This document shows positions 54,196-63,119 of a stretch of 64,000 nt of DNA, in pieces (position 1 is the stretch's first letter; each line of letters opens with the position of its first letter). Position numbers and translations under genes: made by a program. This DNA is from Streptomyces katrae. GTDB lineage: Bacteria > Actinomycetota > Actinomycetes > Streptomycetales > Streptomycetaceae. The stretch spans positions 1 through 64,000 of the forward strand of contig NZ_JNZY01000030.1 of NCBI RefSeq assembly GCF_000717655.1. The letters run 5' to 3'. Under the pieces are notes generated by a model. The model was given only the letters and a program-made list of their open reading frames with translations, had not been told where the DNA came from and made no database searches.

Positions 54196-54861
54196 TCAGC
54201 GCGCCGCCGGACGCGTCAACAGCCGGTCGGCCGCCACCAGGGCGCCCTCGACCAGCAGGGCGAGCGCCGCCACCAGCAGGGCCCCCGCGACGACCTGTGG
54301 GGTGTTGTACGTGTTGAAGCCGGCGGTGATGATCCGGCCGAGGCCGCCCTGGCCGACCATGGCCGCGATCGTGGCCGTGGCGATGACCTGGACGGCGCCC
54401 GAGCGCAGCCCGGTCATCACCAGCTGCCGCGCGAGCGGCAGTTCCACCCGCCAGAAGAGCTGGCCGCCGGACATGCCCATGCCCCGGGCGGCCTCCACCA
54501 CCGAGCGGTCCACCTCCCGCATGCCGACGTACGCATTGGTCAGCAGCGGCGGGACGGCGAAGAGCACGAGGGCGGCGATGGTGGGCAGATAACCCGCGCT
54601 GCGCAGTGGCGAGACCATGAACAGGGCCAGCACCGCGAAGACGGGCACGGCCCGCCCGGCGTTGGACACGTTGACGGCGAGCGCCCCGCCCTTGCCGATG
54701 TGGCCGAGCCACAGGCCGACCGGGAGGGCCACCGCGCAGGCGATGGCGAGGGAGATCCCGCTGACGTATGCGTGCTCGCCGAGCCGGTGCCACACGCCGT
54801 TCTCCCCGGCCCAGTTGGCCCCGTTCGCCAGCCAGTCCCAGGCCTGTTCCATCACGCCCAT
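54196..54861 (-). CDS. Osmolyte ABC transporter permease (second)
   Basis: A 221-residue permease of the OpuCB/ProW type with five to six membrane helices and the ABC contact motif EAARGMGMSGGQLFWRVELP. The C-terminal part holds GQGGLGRIITAGFNT. It is encoded four bases after the other permease, 74 bp before the binding-protein gene. It forms the channel as a heterodimer with the first permease. Confidence 0.93.
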   Translation of the reverse strand: MGVMEQAWDWLANGANWAGENGVWHRLGEHAYVSGISLAIACAVALPVGLWLGHIGKGGALAVNVSNAGRAVPVFAVLALFMVSPLRSAGYLPTIAALVLFAVPPLLTNAYVGMREVDRSVVEAARGMGMSGGQLFWRVELPLARQLVMTGLRSGAVQVIATATIAAMVGQGGLGRIITAGFNTYNTPQVVAGALLVAALALLVEGALVAADRLLTRPAAR

Positions 54862-54865
54862 CGCC

Positions 54866-55597
54866 TCATGCCCCCTTCGCCGTCCGCGTCAGGCGCGCGG
54901 CCCGGCCCGCCCGCTCCGTCCGCGCCGGCCGCGCCGCCCGGGTCCACGGCGTGAGCAGCCGCTGCAGGCCGAGCAGCAGCAGGTCCGCCACCAGCGCGAG
55001 CAGCACGCACAGCACGGAGGCGGTGAGCACCTGGGCCTTGAAGGAGCTGTTGACCGCCGGTGCGATGAGGTTGCCGAGGCCGCCCTTGCCGACGATGGAG
55101 CCGACGGTGGTCAGCGCCACCGTGGACACCGTGGCGATCCGCACGCCGGCGAGCAGCGCGGGCAGCGCGAGCGGCAGTTCGACCTGCCACAGCAGCCGCG
55201 CGGGCCCGTAGCCCATCCCGCGCGCGGCCTCCCGTACCTCCTCGGGGACGGCTTCCAGGCCGGCCATCGCATTGCGGACCAGGATGGTCAGCGAGTACAG
55301 CACCAGACCGGTCACCACGAGCGAGGCCGACAGCCCGAACAGCGGCAGCAGCAGCGAGAACATGGCGAGCGAGGGGACCGTGTAGAGCAGGGTGGTCAGG
55401 CCCAGCACGGGCGCGGCCCAGCGCCGGCCGCGGCGGGCCAGCAGGGCCAGCGGGAGGGAGACGGCGAGGCCTATGAGCACCGACACGCCCGTGATCCACA
55501 CATGTTGGACCGTGGCGTCGGTGAGCTCCGGGGAGCGGGACGTGACGTAGTCCCAGCAGATCCAGTCGTTCTCCACCAGGCAGTTCTGCCCGGCCAT
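54866..55597 (-). CDS. Osmolyte ABC transporter permease (first)
   Basis: A 243-residue permease with the ABC contact motif EAARGMGYGPARLLWQVELP and GKGGLGNLIAPAVNS. About five membrane helices (for example VSVLIGLAVSLPLALLA; VLGLTTLLYTVPSLAMFSLL). ATG 55595-55597 (MAGQNCLVENDWICWDYV) follows GGGGGGTGAGG. It heads the minus-strand operon and diverges from the ATPase gene, so the 154-bp gap holds both promoters. Confidence 0.93.
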   Translation of the reverse strand: MAGQNCLVENDWICWDYVTSRSPELTDATVQHVWITGVSVLIGLAVSLPLALLARRGRRWAAPVLGLTTLLYTVPSLAMFSLLLPLFGLSASLVVTGLVLYSLTILVRNAMAGLEAVPEEVREAARGMGYGPARLLWQVELPLALPALLAGVRIATVSTVALTTVGSIVGKGGLGNLIAPAVNSSFKAQVLTASVLCVLLALVADLLLLGLQRLLTPWTRAARPARTERAGRAARLTRTAKGA

Positions 55598-55751
55598 GCC
55601 CTCACCCCCCTGCCTCCGCTGCGTACACCCGTCCGAACGGGGTCGGTCAAGAGCGACCCTAACCCCCTGCGCGGACAATGGCCGGAAAGCTTCGCACCGG
55701 GGTCATGCTCCCGTCACAAACAACCCGCAGTGTGTGGGGGAGGATGGGCAG

Positions 55752-56729
55752 GTGATCCGATTCGAGCATGTGACCAAGCGCTACCCCGACGGGACCACGG
55801 CCGTCGAGGACCTGTCCTTCGAGGTGGCGGAAGGCGAGCTGGTCACCCTCGTGGGCCCGTCCGGGTGCGGCAAGACCACCACGATGAAGATGGTCAACCG
55901 GCTCATCGAGCCGACCTCCGGCCGGATCCTGCTCGGCGGCGAGGACATCGCGAACGCCGATCCGGTCGAGCTGCGCCGGCACATCGGGTACGTCATCCAG
56001 CAGGTCGGGCTGTTCCCGCACAAGACGGTGCTGGAGAACACCGCGACCGTGCCCCAGCTGATCGGCACCCCCAAGGCCAAGGCCCGCGCCCGGGCGGCCG
56101 AGCTCCTCGAACTCGTGGGCCTGGACCCGGCCGTGTACGGGGGCCGGTATCCGGAACAGCTCTCCGGCGGGCAGCGCCAGCGCGTCGGCGTCGCGCGCGC
56201 CCTCGCGGCCGATCCGCCGGTGCTGCTGATGGACGAGCCGTTCGGGGCGGTGGATCCGGTGGTCCGCGAACGCCTCCAGAACGAGTTCCTGGCGCTGCAG
56301 AAGACGGTGCGCAAAACCATCCTGCTGGTCACGCACGACCTGGAGGAAGCGGTCCGGCTCGGCGACCGCATCGCCGTCTACGGCGCGGGCTCCATCGAGC
56401 AGTTCGCCCGCCCGGCCGCGGTGCTGGGTGCGCCGGCCACCGCGTACGTGGCCTCCTTCGTCGGCGCGGACCGGGGCCTGAAGCGGCTCGCGGTCACCCC
56501 CGTGGGGCAGGCCGACCTGGCGGAGGCCGACGGGAAAGCCCCCACCGCCGAAGTGGCGCTGGGGGCGAGTCTGCGCGAGGCACTCGCGCTGCTGCTGCAG
56601 GAGGACTCCGGCCGGATCGGGGTCACGGACCCGGACACCGGCGCGCTGGTCGGCGTACTGACCCCGGAGGGCGTCCACCGGGCCCTGCGCCGGGCCCAAC
56701 TGCAAGAAGTCCAGGGGCAGGAGGCCTGA
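55752..56729 (+). CDS. Osmolyte ABC transporter ATP-binding protein with CBS region
   Basis: A 325-residue OpuCA/ProV-type ATPase: Walker A GPSGCGKT (about 36-43), Q-loop VIQQVGLFPHKTV, signature LSGGQRQRVGVARAL, Walker B VLLMDEPFGAVDP and switch His VTHDLEEA. A C-terminal CBS-like region (ALLLQEDSGRIGVTDPDTGA; LVGVLTPEGVHRALR) is the part that, in OpuA-type importers, senses ionic strength or cyclic di-AMP. The disA gene in this window makes that nucleotide. GTG 55752; it diverges from the permease operon. Confidence 0.94.
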   Translation: MIRFEHVTKRYPDGTTAVEDLSFEVAEGELVTLVGPSGCGKTTTMKMVNRLIEPTSGRILLGGEDIANADPVELRRHIGYVIQQVGLFPHKTVLENTATVPQLIGTPKAKARARAAELLELVGLDPAVYGGRYPEQLSGGQRQRVGVARALAADPPVLLMDEPFGAVDPVVRERLQNEFLALQKTVRKTILLVTHDLEEAVRLGDRIAVYGAGSIEQFARPAAVLGAPATAYVASFVGADRGLKRLAVTPVGQADLAEADGKAPTAEVALGASLREALALLLQEDSGRIGVTDPDTGALVGVLTPEGVHRALRRAQLQEVQGQEA

Positions 56730-56744
56730 CCCGGGGACTGCGGG

Positions 56745-57854
56745 TCAGGCCTGGATGCGGTTGCTCATCCACACCAGCATCGGCGGGATCTCGCGGCGCC
56801 ACGTGTTGAAGTTGTGGCCGCCGCTGTCGAGGATGATCGAGGAGACCCGGTCCGGGCCCTTGACCAGCTTGATGAACTTCTTGGTGTCGCCGAGGTTCGG
56901 CTCCCCCTGCTCGCTGCTGGTGACCAGGAAGGACGTACCCGACGGCTGCTTGTGCTCGATGCTGTGCAGGACGTCCGCACGCTTCTTCAACTTGTCGTCG
57001 CCCTGGAACAGGTTGCCGGTCGTCGCGTCGTTCGCGGCGTCGTAGTACGCGGACAGACCCGCGGCGGCGCCGAAGGTCTGCGGGTAGTGCGCGGCGATCT
57101 TCAGGGCGCAGTAGCCGCCCGTGGAGTTGCCGATGAAGCCCATGTTCTGCGGCTTCTTGCCGACCCGGAAGGTGTCCTGGATGGCCTGCGGCAGGTCCTG
57201 GCCGAAGAAGGTCTCGGTCTGCGGTCCGCCGGGTATGTCCACGCACTCGGTGTCACGCGGCGGCGCGATCGTCGGGCGCAGCATCACCAGGATCATCGGC
57301 TTCATCTTGCCCGCCTTGGCCTGCTTGAAGGCCGTCATCGGGTAGTTCAGCCCTTTGATCAGGTTCTCGGCGGTGCCCGGATACCCCGTCAGCACGATGG
57401 AGGCCGGAAAGTTCTTGTCCTTGTGCTGCGGCTGGAAGTACTCCGGCGGCAGCCACACGTACCCGGGGCTCGTTATTTTCGACTTCTGCCCGGTTATGGC
57501 AACCTTCAGGATCTGTCCGCCCACCTGGGGCTGGGCGCCGCCCGGCACGTCGAGCTTCTGCTTGTCGACGACCTTGATGTCCTTGCTGCTCATCGAGTGG
57601 TCCACGACCTTGCCGACAGATGTCTGCTGGCCGAACAGGTCCGCCCACGAGCCGTAGAAGGAGAAGGACTTGTTCGCCGCCAGGCCGACGGCCGAGAACA
57701 GCGCCAGCTGGGTCGCGAGCAGGAGGCCGATCCGGCCGAGCAGCGCACGCCAGGTGCGGCCCGAGAGCCGGGGCCAGAACCACACCGTGGCTGCGAACAG
57801 CAGCACACCGGCGACGATGGCCAGCGCCAGAACCGTATTACTGGTGAGACCCAT
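56745..57854 (-). CDS. Membrane-anchored alpha/beta-hydrolase (esterase D / antigen 85-like)
   Basis: A 369-residue enzyme with two N-terminal membrane helices (about 6-26 and 40-60) and an extracytoplasmic alpha/beta-hydrolase domain. The nucleophile elbow is GNSTGG with Ser244; the catalytic His is probably His347 (DSGGHNFN), with an acid near DAANDATTG or KGPDRV. It resembles the mycolyltransferase/esterase D superfamily; a hydrolase or acyltransferase of cell-envelope lipids is plausible. It diverges from the lysyltransferase gene, suggesting joint work on the membrane surface. Confidence 0.9.
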   Translation of the reverse strand: MGLTSNTVLALAIVAGVLLFAATVWFWPRLSGRTWRALLGRIGLLLATQLALFSAVGLAANKSFSFYGSWADLFGQQTSVGKVVDHSMSSKDIKVVDKQKLDVPGGAQPQVGGQILKVAITGQKSKITSPGYVWLPPEYFQPQHKDKNFPASIVLTGYPGTAENLIKGLNYPMTAFKQAKAGKMKPMILVMLRPTIAPPRDTECVDIPGGPQTETFFGQDLPQAIQDTFRVGKKPQNMGFIGNSTGGYCALKIAAHYPQTFGAAAGLSAYYDAANDATTGNLFQGDDKLKKRADVLHSIEHKQPSGTSFLVTSSEQGEPNLGDTKKFIKLVKGPDRVSSIILDSGGHNFNTWRREIPPMLVWMSNRIQA

Positions 57855-58006
57855 GAGCAGTCAGTCGACTTTCTGATGGCAGGACTAGTTTTTCTCGGCG
57901 GAAGAGTGAACCCGCTGGACCCGGATGTCGTCCTAGTGGACGCACCACACTCCGGAGGCTGTCGCGGCCTTCGGCCACATGATCTCTCGCGGAGCAACGG
58001 GAAGCG

Positions 58007-59866
58007 ATGTCTAGCAGGATAGATGGCGATAAGTCGGGACAGGTTCCGAAGCAGGTCCGCCGAATCTTCCGCGGCCCACGACCGGAGACGGTGCCCGGCC
58101 TGGTAGGTACGGCCGTCATGATCGTCGGCCTTCTGGACATCGCGGCGGGCGTGTTCCCGCGGTTCCGGCACAGCCGGTTCCACGCGGTCACCGAGGTGCT
58201 GCCCGGTTCGCTGGGCCCGTTCGCAGCCGCCCTCGCCCTCAGCGCGGGCGTCCTGCTGCTCCTGCTCGCCCACGGCCTCAAGCGCCGCAAGCGCCGTGCC
58301 TGGCGGGCCGCCGTCGTCCTGCTCCCGGCGGGCGCCGTGGCGCAGTTCACGTACCGGCACTCCGTCATCGGAGTCGTCATCGCGGCGGTCCTCCTCGGGC
58401 TGATCCTGCGGCACCAGAGTGAATTCAAGGCGCTGCCGGACCCGCGCAGCCGCTGGAAGGCGCTCGCCAACTTCGTGCTGATGAGCGCGGGCTCCATCGG
58501 CCTCGGTCTGGTCATCGTCAACTCCCACCCGGGCCGCGTCGTCGGCCATCCGGGTATTTACGAGCAGATCAGCCACGTCGTGTACGGCCTCTTCGGCTTC
58601 GAGGGCCCCGTCGACTACGCCGGCCGCGTGTCCTGGACCGTGGGCTACTCCCTCGGCGCCCTCGGCATGCTGACCGCGCTCACCACCATCTACCTGGCCT
58701 TCCGCCCCGAGCACCCGGCCGCCCAACTCACCGCCGACGACGAGCTCAAGCTCCGCGAGCTGCTCGCCAAGCACGGCGGCCGCGACTCGCTCGGCCACTT
58801 CGCGCTCCGCCGCGACAAGGCCGTCGTCTTCTCCCCCAGCGGCAAGGCCGCCGTCACCTACCGCGTCGTCTCCGGCGTGATGCTCGCCTCCGGCGACCCC
58901 ATCGGCGACGTCGAGGCCTGGCCCGGCGCCATCGAGCGGTTCATGGAGGAGGCCAAGGCCCACTCCTGGACCCCGGCCGTCATGGGCTGCAGCGAGACCG
59001 GCGGCGAGGTGTGGACCCGCGAGACCGGTCTGGACGCCCTGGAGCTCGGCGACGAGGCGATCGTCGACGTCAAAGACTTCTCCCTCTCCGGACGGGCCAT
59101 GCGCAACGTCCGCCAGATGGTGAAGCGCATCGAGCGCAACGGCTACACCACCAAGGTCCGCCGGGTCAGCGAGCTGACCGACGAGGAGCTGGAGCAGGTA
59201 CGGGGCGCCGCCGACGCCTGGCGCGGCACCGACACCGAGCGCGGCTTCTCCATGGCCCTCGGCCGCGTCGGCGACCCGGGCGACGGCGACTGCTACATCG
59301 CCACCGCCCACCGCGTGGAGGAGGGCGACGCCAGCCCGTTCGGCGACCTCAAGGCCGTCCTGCACTTCGTCCCCTGGGGCAAGGACGGCATGTCGCTGGA
59401 GCTGATGCGCCGCGACCGCGCCGCCGATCCCGGCATGAACGAGCTGCTGATCGTCGCCTCCCTGGAGGCCTCGCCGTCCCTCGGCATCGAGAAGGTCTCG
59501 CTGAACTTCGCGATGTTCCGCTCGGCCCTGGCCCGCGGCGAGAAGATCGGCGCAGGACCGGTCCTGCGGATGTGGCGCAGCCTGCTGGTGTTCCTGTCGC
59601 GCTGGTTCCAGATCGAGTCGCTGTACAAGTTCAACGCCAAGTTCAAGCCCCGCTGGGAGCCCCGCTTCGTGGTCTTCCGCACCACCCGCGACCTGCCCCG
59701 CATCGGCTTCGCCGCGATGCAGGCCGAGGGCTTCGTCACGCTGGCCCTGCCCCGGCTGTTCGCCAGCCGGCGCCGCCCCAAGCCGGTCCGCACCTGCGCC
59801 CACACGCACCTGACCGCGAAGGTCCCGGCCCAGGTTCAGCCCGAACGCGAGGTCCAGGTCGCCTGA
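58007..59866 (+). CDS. Phosphatidylglycerol lysyltransferase-like (MprF/LPG synthase, DUF2156) protein
   Basis: A 619-residue membrane enzyme. The first 235 residues hold about six membrane helices. The C-terminal DUF2156 domain is a tandem GNAT fold (RDSLGHFALRRDKAVVFSPS; YRVVSGVMLASGDPIGDVEA; MRNVRQMVKRIERNGYTTKV; MNELLIVASLEASPSLGIEK; WQIESLYKF-like motif FQIESLYKFNAKFKPRWEPR). Such enzymes transfer lysine or alanine from tRNA to phosphatidylglycerol, lowering surface charge and cationic-peptide sensitivity. It lacks a lysyl-tRNA synthetase domain, unlike LysX. ATG 58007 follows GGAGCAACGGGAAG. Confidence 0.92.
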   Translation: MSSRIDGDKSGQVPKQVRRIFRGPRPETVPGLVGTAVMIVGLLDIAAGVFPRFRHSRFHAVTEVLPGSLGPFAAALALSAGVLLLLLAHGLKRRKRRAWRAAVVLLPAGAVAQFTYRHSVIGVVIAAVLLGLILRHQSEFKALPDPRSRWKALANFVLMSAGSIGLGLVIVNSHPGRVVGHPGIYEQISHVVYGLFGFEGPVDYAGRVSWTVGYSLGALGMLTALTTIYLAFRPEHPAAQLTADDELKLRELLAKHGGRDSLGHFALRRDKAVVFSPSGKAAVTYRVVSGVMLASGDPIGDVEAWPGAIERFMEEAKAHSWTPAVMGCSETGGEVWTRETGLDALELGDEAIVDVKDFSLSGRAMRNVRQMVKRIERNGYTTKVRRVSELTDEELEQVRGAADAWRGTDTERGFSMALGRVGDPGDGDCYIATAHRVEEGDASPFGDLKAVLHFVPWGKDGMSLELMRRDRAADPGMNELLIVASLEASPSLGIEKVSLNFAMFRSALARGEKIGAGPVLRMWRSLLVFLSRWFQIESLYKFNAKFKPRWEPRFVVFRTTRDLPRIGFAAMQAEGFVTLALPRLFASRRRPKPVRTCAHTHLTAKVPAQVQPEREVQVA

Positions 59867-59899
59867 CCCCCGGCCCGGGCCCCCGCGCCCCGGCCCCCC

Positions 59900-59937
59900 G
59901 GAGCCCGGCCCGCCGCACCCGCGGCGCGCCGGGCTCC
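59900..59937 (+). terminator. Terminator after the lysyltransferase gene
   Basis: GGAGCCCGGC (59900-59909) pairs with GCCGGGCTCC (59928-59937), with an inner CGCCGC/GCGGCG stem, followed by GGCGTTT. Confidence 0.8.
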
Positions 59938-60050
59938 GGCGTTTCCGCGCAAGGGCTCGGGGGTTTTCGCCTACGGGCTCCCGCGTTCGCGCACCCGGGC
60001 GCCGGAACCCGCGTACGGCCCGGTCAGGGACGCGGCCCTACCCTGGAGCC

Positions 60051-60923
60051 ATGAACATCAAGCGCGGGGCCGCCGGCAGGGGCCGGGTCGCAGGCCTGCC
60101 GGAATGGGACCGCTGCGGGGTCATGGGCGTCGTCAACGTCACCCCGGACTCCTTCTCCGACGGCGGGCGCTGGTTCGACACCACCGCCGCCGTCAAGCGC
60201 GGCCTCGACCTCGTCGCCCAGGGCGCCGACCTCGTCGACGTGGGCGGCGAGTCGACCCGCCCGGGCGCCTCCCGCGTGGACGAGGAGGAGGAGCTGCGCC
60301 GCGTCGTCCCCGTGGTGCGCGGCCTGGCCTCCGAGGGGGTCACCGTCTCCGTCGACACCATGCGGGCCTCCGTCGCCGCCCAGGCCGTCGCCGCCGGCGC
60401 GCTGCTGGTCAACGACGTCAGCGGCGGGCTCGCCGACCCCGGCATGATCCCGGCCGTGGCCGCCGCCGAGGTGCCGTTCGTCGTCATGCACTGGCGCGGC
60501 TTCAGCGACGGCATGAACCGCCTCGCCGTCTACGAGGACGTCCTCGCGGAGGTCACCGCCGAGCTCCGCACCCGCATCGACGCGGTCGTGGCCGGCGGGA
60601 TCGCCCCCGAGCGGCTCGTCGTCGACCCCGGCCTCGGCTTCGCGAAGATGGCCGAGCACGACCTCGCCCTCGTCGCCCACCTCCCCGAGCTGCGCGCCCT
60701 CGGTTTCCCGCTGCTGGTAGCCGCCTCGCGGAAGCGTTTCCTCGGCCGGATCCTGGCCGGCGCCGCCGACGCCGCCCCGCCGCCCGCCCGCGAGCGCGAC
60801 GCCGCCACCGCCGCCGTTTCCGCCATCGCCGCCCACCAGGGCGCCTGGGCCGTACGGGTCCACGAGGTACGGGCGACCGCCGACGCGGTTCGGGTGGCCC
60901 GCGCCGTGGAAGGGGCCCTGTGA
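60051..60923 (+). CDS. folP: Dihydropteroate synthase
   Basis: A 290-residue TIM-barrel enzyme joining para-aminobenzoate to the pterin diphosphate; the sulphonamide target. It has GVVNVTPDSFSDGGRW (pterin loop 1), DVGGESTRPGASR (loop 2), LLVNDVSGG, VVMHWRG, VDPGLGFAKMAEHD and ASRKRFLGRI. All the key residues (Asn, Thr-Arg-Pro, Ser-Arg-Lys) are intact. ATG 60051. First of the folate set folP-(NTF2-like)-folB-folK. Confidence 0.96.
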   Translation: MNIKRGAAGRGRVAGLPEWDRCGVMGVVNVTPDSFSDGGRWFDTTAAVKRGLDLVAQGADLVDVGGESTRPGASRVDEEEELRRVVPVVRGLASEGVTVSVDTMRASVAAQAVAAGALLVNDVSGGLADPGMIPAVAAAEVPFVVMHWRGFSDGMNRLAVYEDVLAEVTAELRTRIDAVVAGGIAPERLVVDPGLGFAKMAEHDLALVAHLPELRALGFPLLVAASRKRFLGRILAGAADAAPPPARERDAATAAVSAIAAHQGAWAVRVHEVRATADAVRVARAVEGAL

Positions 60924-60972
60924 TCCGCCCCGCCGGCGGAGGGACCCGTACGGCAGCCAGGAGAGGGGAACG

Positions 60973-61416
60973 GTGAGCCTTACCGACATCGAAGCCGTCG
61001 AAGAGGTCAACACGGCCTTCTACGAGGCCATGGAGCGGGGGGACTTCGACGCACTGTCGGCGCTCTGGCTCGAGGACGAGATCTCCTGCGTGCACCCGGG
61101 CTGGCCGGTGCTCTCGGGCCGCGGCGAGGTGCTGCGCTCGTACGCGCTGATCATGTCCCACACCGACTACATCCAGTTCTTCCTCACCGACACGAAAGTC
61201 GCCGTCATAGGCGACACCGCACTGGTGACGTGCACGGAGAACATCCTCAGCGGCGGGCCCGCCGAGGACGGCGGAGAGCTCGGCCCGCTCGTCGGCCAGC
61301 TGGTCGTCGCCACGAATGTGTTCCGACGCACATCCGGGGGCTGGCGGCTCTGGTCCCACCACGGTTCTCCCGTCCTGACGGACTCCGACGAGGACGAGGA
61401 GGAGGACTCCGCCTGA
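60973..61416 (+). CDS. NTF2-like (SnoaL-type) domain protein
   Basis: A 147-residue protein of the NTF2-like fold: VEEVNTAFYEAMERGDFDAL, LWLEDEISCVHPGWPVLSGR and VFRRTSGGWRLWSHHGSPVL with an acidic tail. Members are often small-molecule-binding or enzymatic cones. Its conserved place between folP and folB in Streptomyces suggests a link to pterin metabolism, but no activity is shown. GTG 60973 follows GGAGAGGGG. Confidence 0.88.
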   Translation: MSLTDIEAVEEVNTAFYEAMERGDFDALSALWLEDEISCVHPGWPVLSGRGEVLRSYALIMSHTDYIQFFLTDTKVAVIGDTALVTCTENILSGGPAEDGGELGPLVGQLVVATNVFRRTSGGWRLWSHHGSPVLTDSDEDEEEDSA

Positions 61417-61546
61417 CCCCTCCGGCGGGATCCGGGGGCTTTCGCAGGTAAATTCGAAGACGGACGACGCCGACCGCACTCGGCGTAGGCCCATGGATCC
61501 GGGGAGTCCCGGACCGGAAGCACCTACGAAAGCAGGAGTGATTCGC

Positions 61547-61906
61547 GTGGATCGTGTCGCGCTGCGCGGCCTCAAGGCTCGCGGGCACCACGGCGTCTTC
61601 CCCCGGGAACGCGAGGAAGGCCAGACCTTCATCGTCGACCTGGTGCTCCACATCGACACCCGCCCCGCGGCGGCCGACGACGACCTGGCGAAAACCGTGC
61701 ATTACGGGGTAGTCGCGGAGGAAGTCGTCGATGTGGTCCAGGGAGAGCCCGTCGACCTGATCGAGACCCTCGCCGAGCGGATCGCCCAGCAGTGCCTGAA
61801 GCACGAAGCGGTCGCAGAGGTGGAGGTCGTCGTCCACAAACCGGACGCCCCCATCACCGTCCCCTTCGACGACGTGACCATCACGATCACCCGGAGCCGC
61901 GTGTGA
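61547..61906 (+). CDS. folB: Dihydroneopterin aldolase
   Basis: A 119-residue enzyme converting dihydroneopterin to hydroxymethyl-dihydropterin and glycolaldehyde. It has RGLKARGHHGVFPREREEGQ (substrate Glu), VHYGVVAEEVVDVV, LIETLAERIAQQCL and VVVHKPDAPI (catalytic Lys). GTG 61547 is chosen because AGGAG lies eight bases before it and the length is then the family norm; an ATG at 61493 would add 18 non-conserved residues. It overlaps folK by GTGA. Confidence 0.95.
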   Translation: MDRVALRGLKARGHHGVFPREREEGQTFIVDLVLHIDTRPAAADDDLAKTVHYGVVAEEVVDVVQGEPVDLIETLAERIAQQCLKHEAVAEVEVVVHKPDAPITVPFDDVTITITRSRV

Positions 61907-62511
61907 ACAACGGACTGAACGCCCAGAGCGACCCCACCGTCCAGCCGGTGCCCGCATCCGTCGTGGAGACGGTGGATGCGGCCGACACGACCCTGTCCAA
62001 CCCGAAGTGGGCCGTCATCGCGCTCGGCGCGAACCTCGGCAACCGCCTGGAGACCCTCCAGGGCGCCATCGACGCCCTCGGCGACACCCCCGGCATGCGG
62101 GTCAAGGCCGTCTCCCCCGTCTACGAGACCGAGCCGTGGGGCGTCGAGCCCGGCTCCCAGCCGTCGTACCTCAACGCGGTCGTCCGCGTACGGACCACGC
62201 TGCCCCCGTCTTCCCTGCTGGAGCGCGGCCACGCCATCGAAGAGGCCTTCGACCGCGTCCGCGACGAGCGCTGGGGCCCGCGCACCATCGACGTCGACAT
62301 CGTGTCGTACGCCGAGGTGGTATCGGCCGACCCGGTCCTCACCCTCCCCCACCCGCGGGCCCACCAGCGGGCCTTCGTCCTGGCCCCGTGGAACGACATC
62401 GACCCCGGGGCGCAGATCCCCGGGCACGGCCCGGTCGCGTCCCTGCTGGCCGGAATCGGCCTGGTCGGCGTCACGCCGCGGCCGGACCTGGAACTCCGCC
62501 TCCCCGAGTAG
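61903..62511 (+). CDS. folK: HPPK (2-amino-4-hydroxy-6-hydroxymethyldihydropteridine pyrophosphokinase)
   Basis: A 202-residue kinase that transfers diphosphate from ATP to the pterin, feeding FolP. It has WAVIALGANLGNRLETLQGA, SPVYETEPWG, YLNAVVRV, WGPRTIDVDIVSY and LPHPRAHQRAFVLAPWNDID, all with key residues present. An N-terminal extension of about 35 residues rich in Val, Ala and Pro is unusual. GTG 61903 overlaps the folB stop. Confidence 0.95.
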   Translation: MNNGLNAQSDPTVQPVPASVVETVDAADTTLSNPKWAVIALGANLGNRLETLQGAIDALGDTPGMRVKAVSPVYETEPWGVEPGSQPSYLNAVVRVRTTLPPSSLLERGHAIEEAFDRVRDERWGPRTIDVDIVSYAEVVSADPVLTLPHPRAHQRAFVLAPWNDIDPGAQIPGHGPVASLLAGIGLVGVTPRPDLELRLPE

Positions 62512-62583
62512 TCGTTAACCTGTGGCTGCAGCCTGTGGACTGCGGCGGCTGACGACTTGGCGCGGAAAGCGGGGAACGGGCAC

Positions 62584-63072
62584 GTGAAGCAACTGAGGCC
62601 GGCGGTCCTGGCGGGGATCTTCGCCGTCGCCGGGGTGCTGTCCTGGGCGGGCGCCCGGCTGTGGAACGCGTACGGGACCCTGCCGGGCGTCCCGCTGGCC
62701 GCGCCCATCGTCCTCGGCGCCATCGCGGTCGTCCTGCTGGCCACCGCCCTCTCGCTGCGGTCCCGCCTCAAGGCCCAGCGCGAGCGGCGGCCGGGCGCCA
62801 AGGGCGTGGAGCCGCTGATGGCGGCCCGCGCGGTCGTCTTCGGACAGGCCAGCGCCCTCGTGGCGGCCCTCGTGGCGGGCATGTACGGCGGCGTGGGCGC
62901 CTTCCTGTGGGCCAACGGCCTGGAGGTACCCGCCCGCCGCGACCAGGCCTGGTACGCCGCCTTCTCGGTCCTGGCCGGGGCGGCGGTCATCGCCGCCGCC
63001 CTCTTCCTGGAGCACGTCCTGAAGCTCCCGGAAGACGACGACACCAGCCCCCACTCCCCCTCCCGCGCCTGA
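62584..63072 (+). CDS. DUF3180 membrane protein
   Basis: A 162-residue protein with four membrane helices (AVLAGIFAVAGVLSWAGARL; LAAPIVLGAIAVVLLATALS; VFGQASALVAALVAGMYGG; FSVLAGAAVIAAALFLEHVL), matching the actinobacterial DUF3180 family usually found after folK. Function unknown; a pterin or folate transport role is a guess based only on linkage. GTG 62584 follows GGGGAACGGG. Confidence 0.87.
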   Translation: MKQLRPAVLAGIFAVAGVLSWAGARLWNAYGTLPGVPLAAPIVLGAIAVVLLATALSLRSRLKAQRERRPGAKGVEPLMAARAVVFGQASALVAALVAGMYGGVGAFLWANGLEVPARRDQAWYAAFSVLAGAAVIAAALFLEHVLKLPEDDDTSPHSPSRA

Positions 63073-63119
63073 AGCGGCCTCCGGCCGGGGCCGGGGGCCG
63101 GGGTCAGCTGGTCAGCTGG

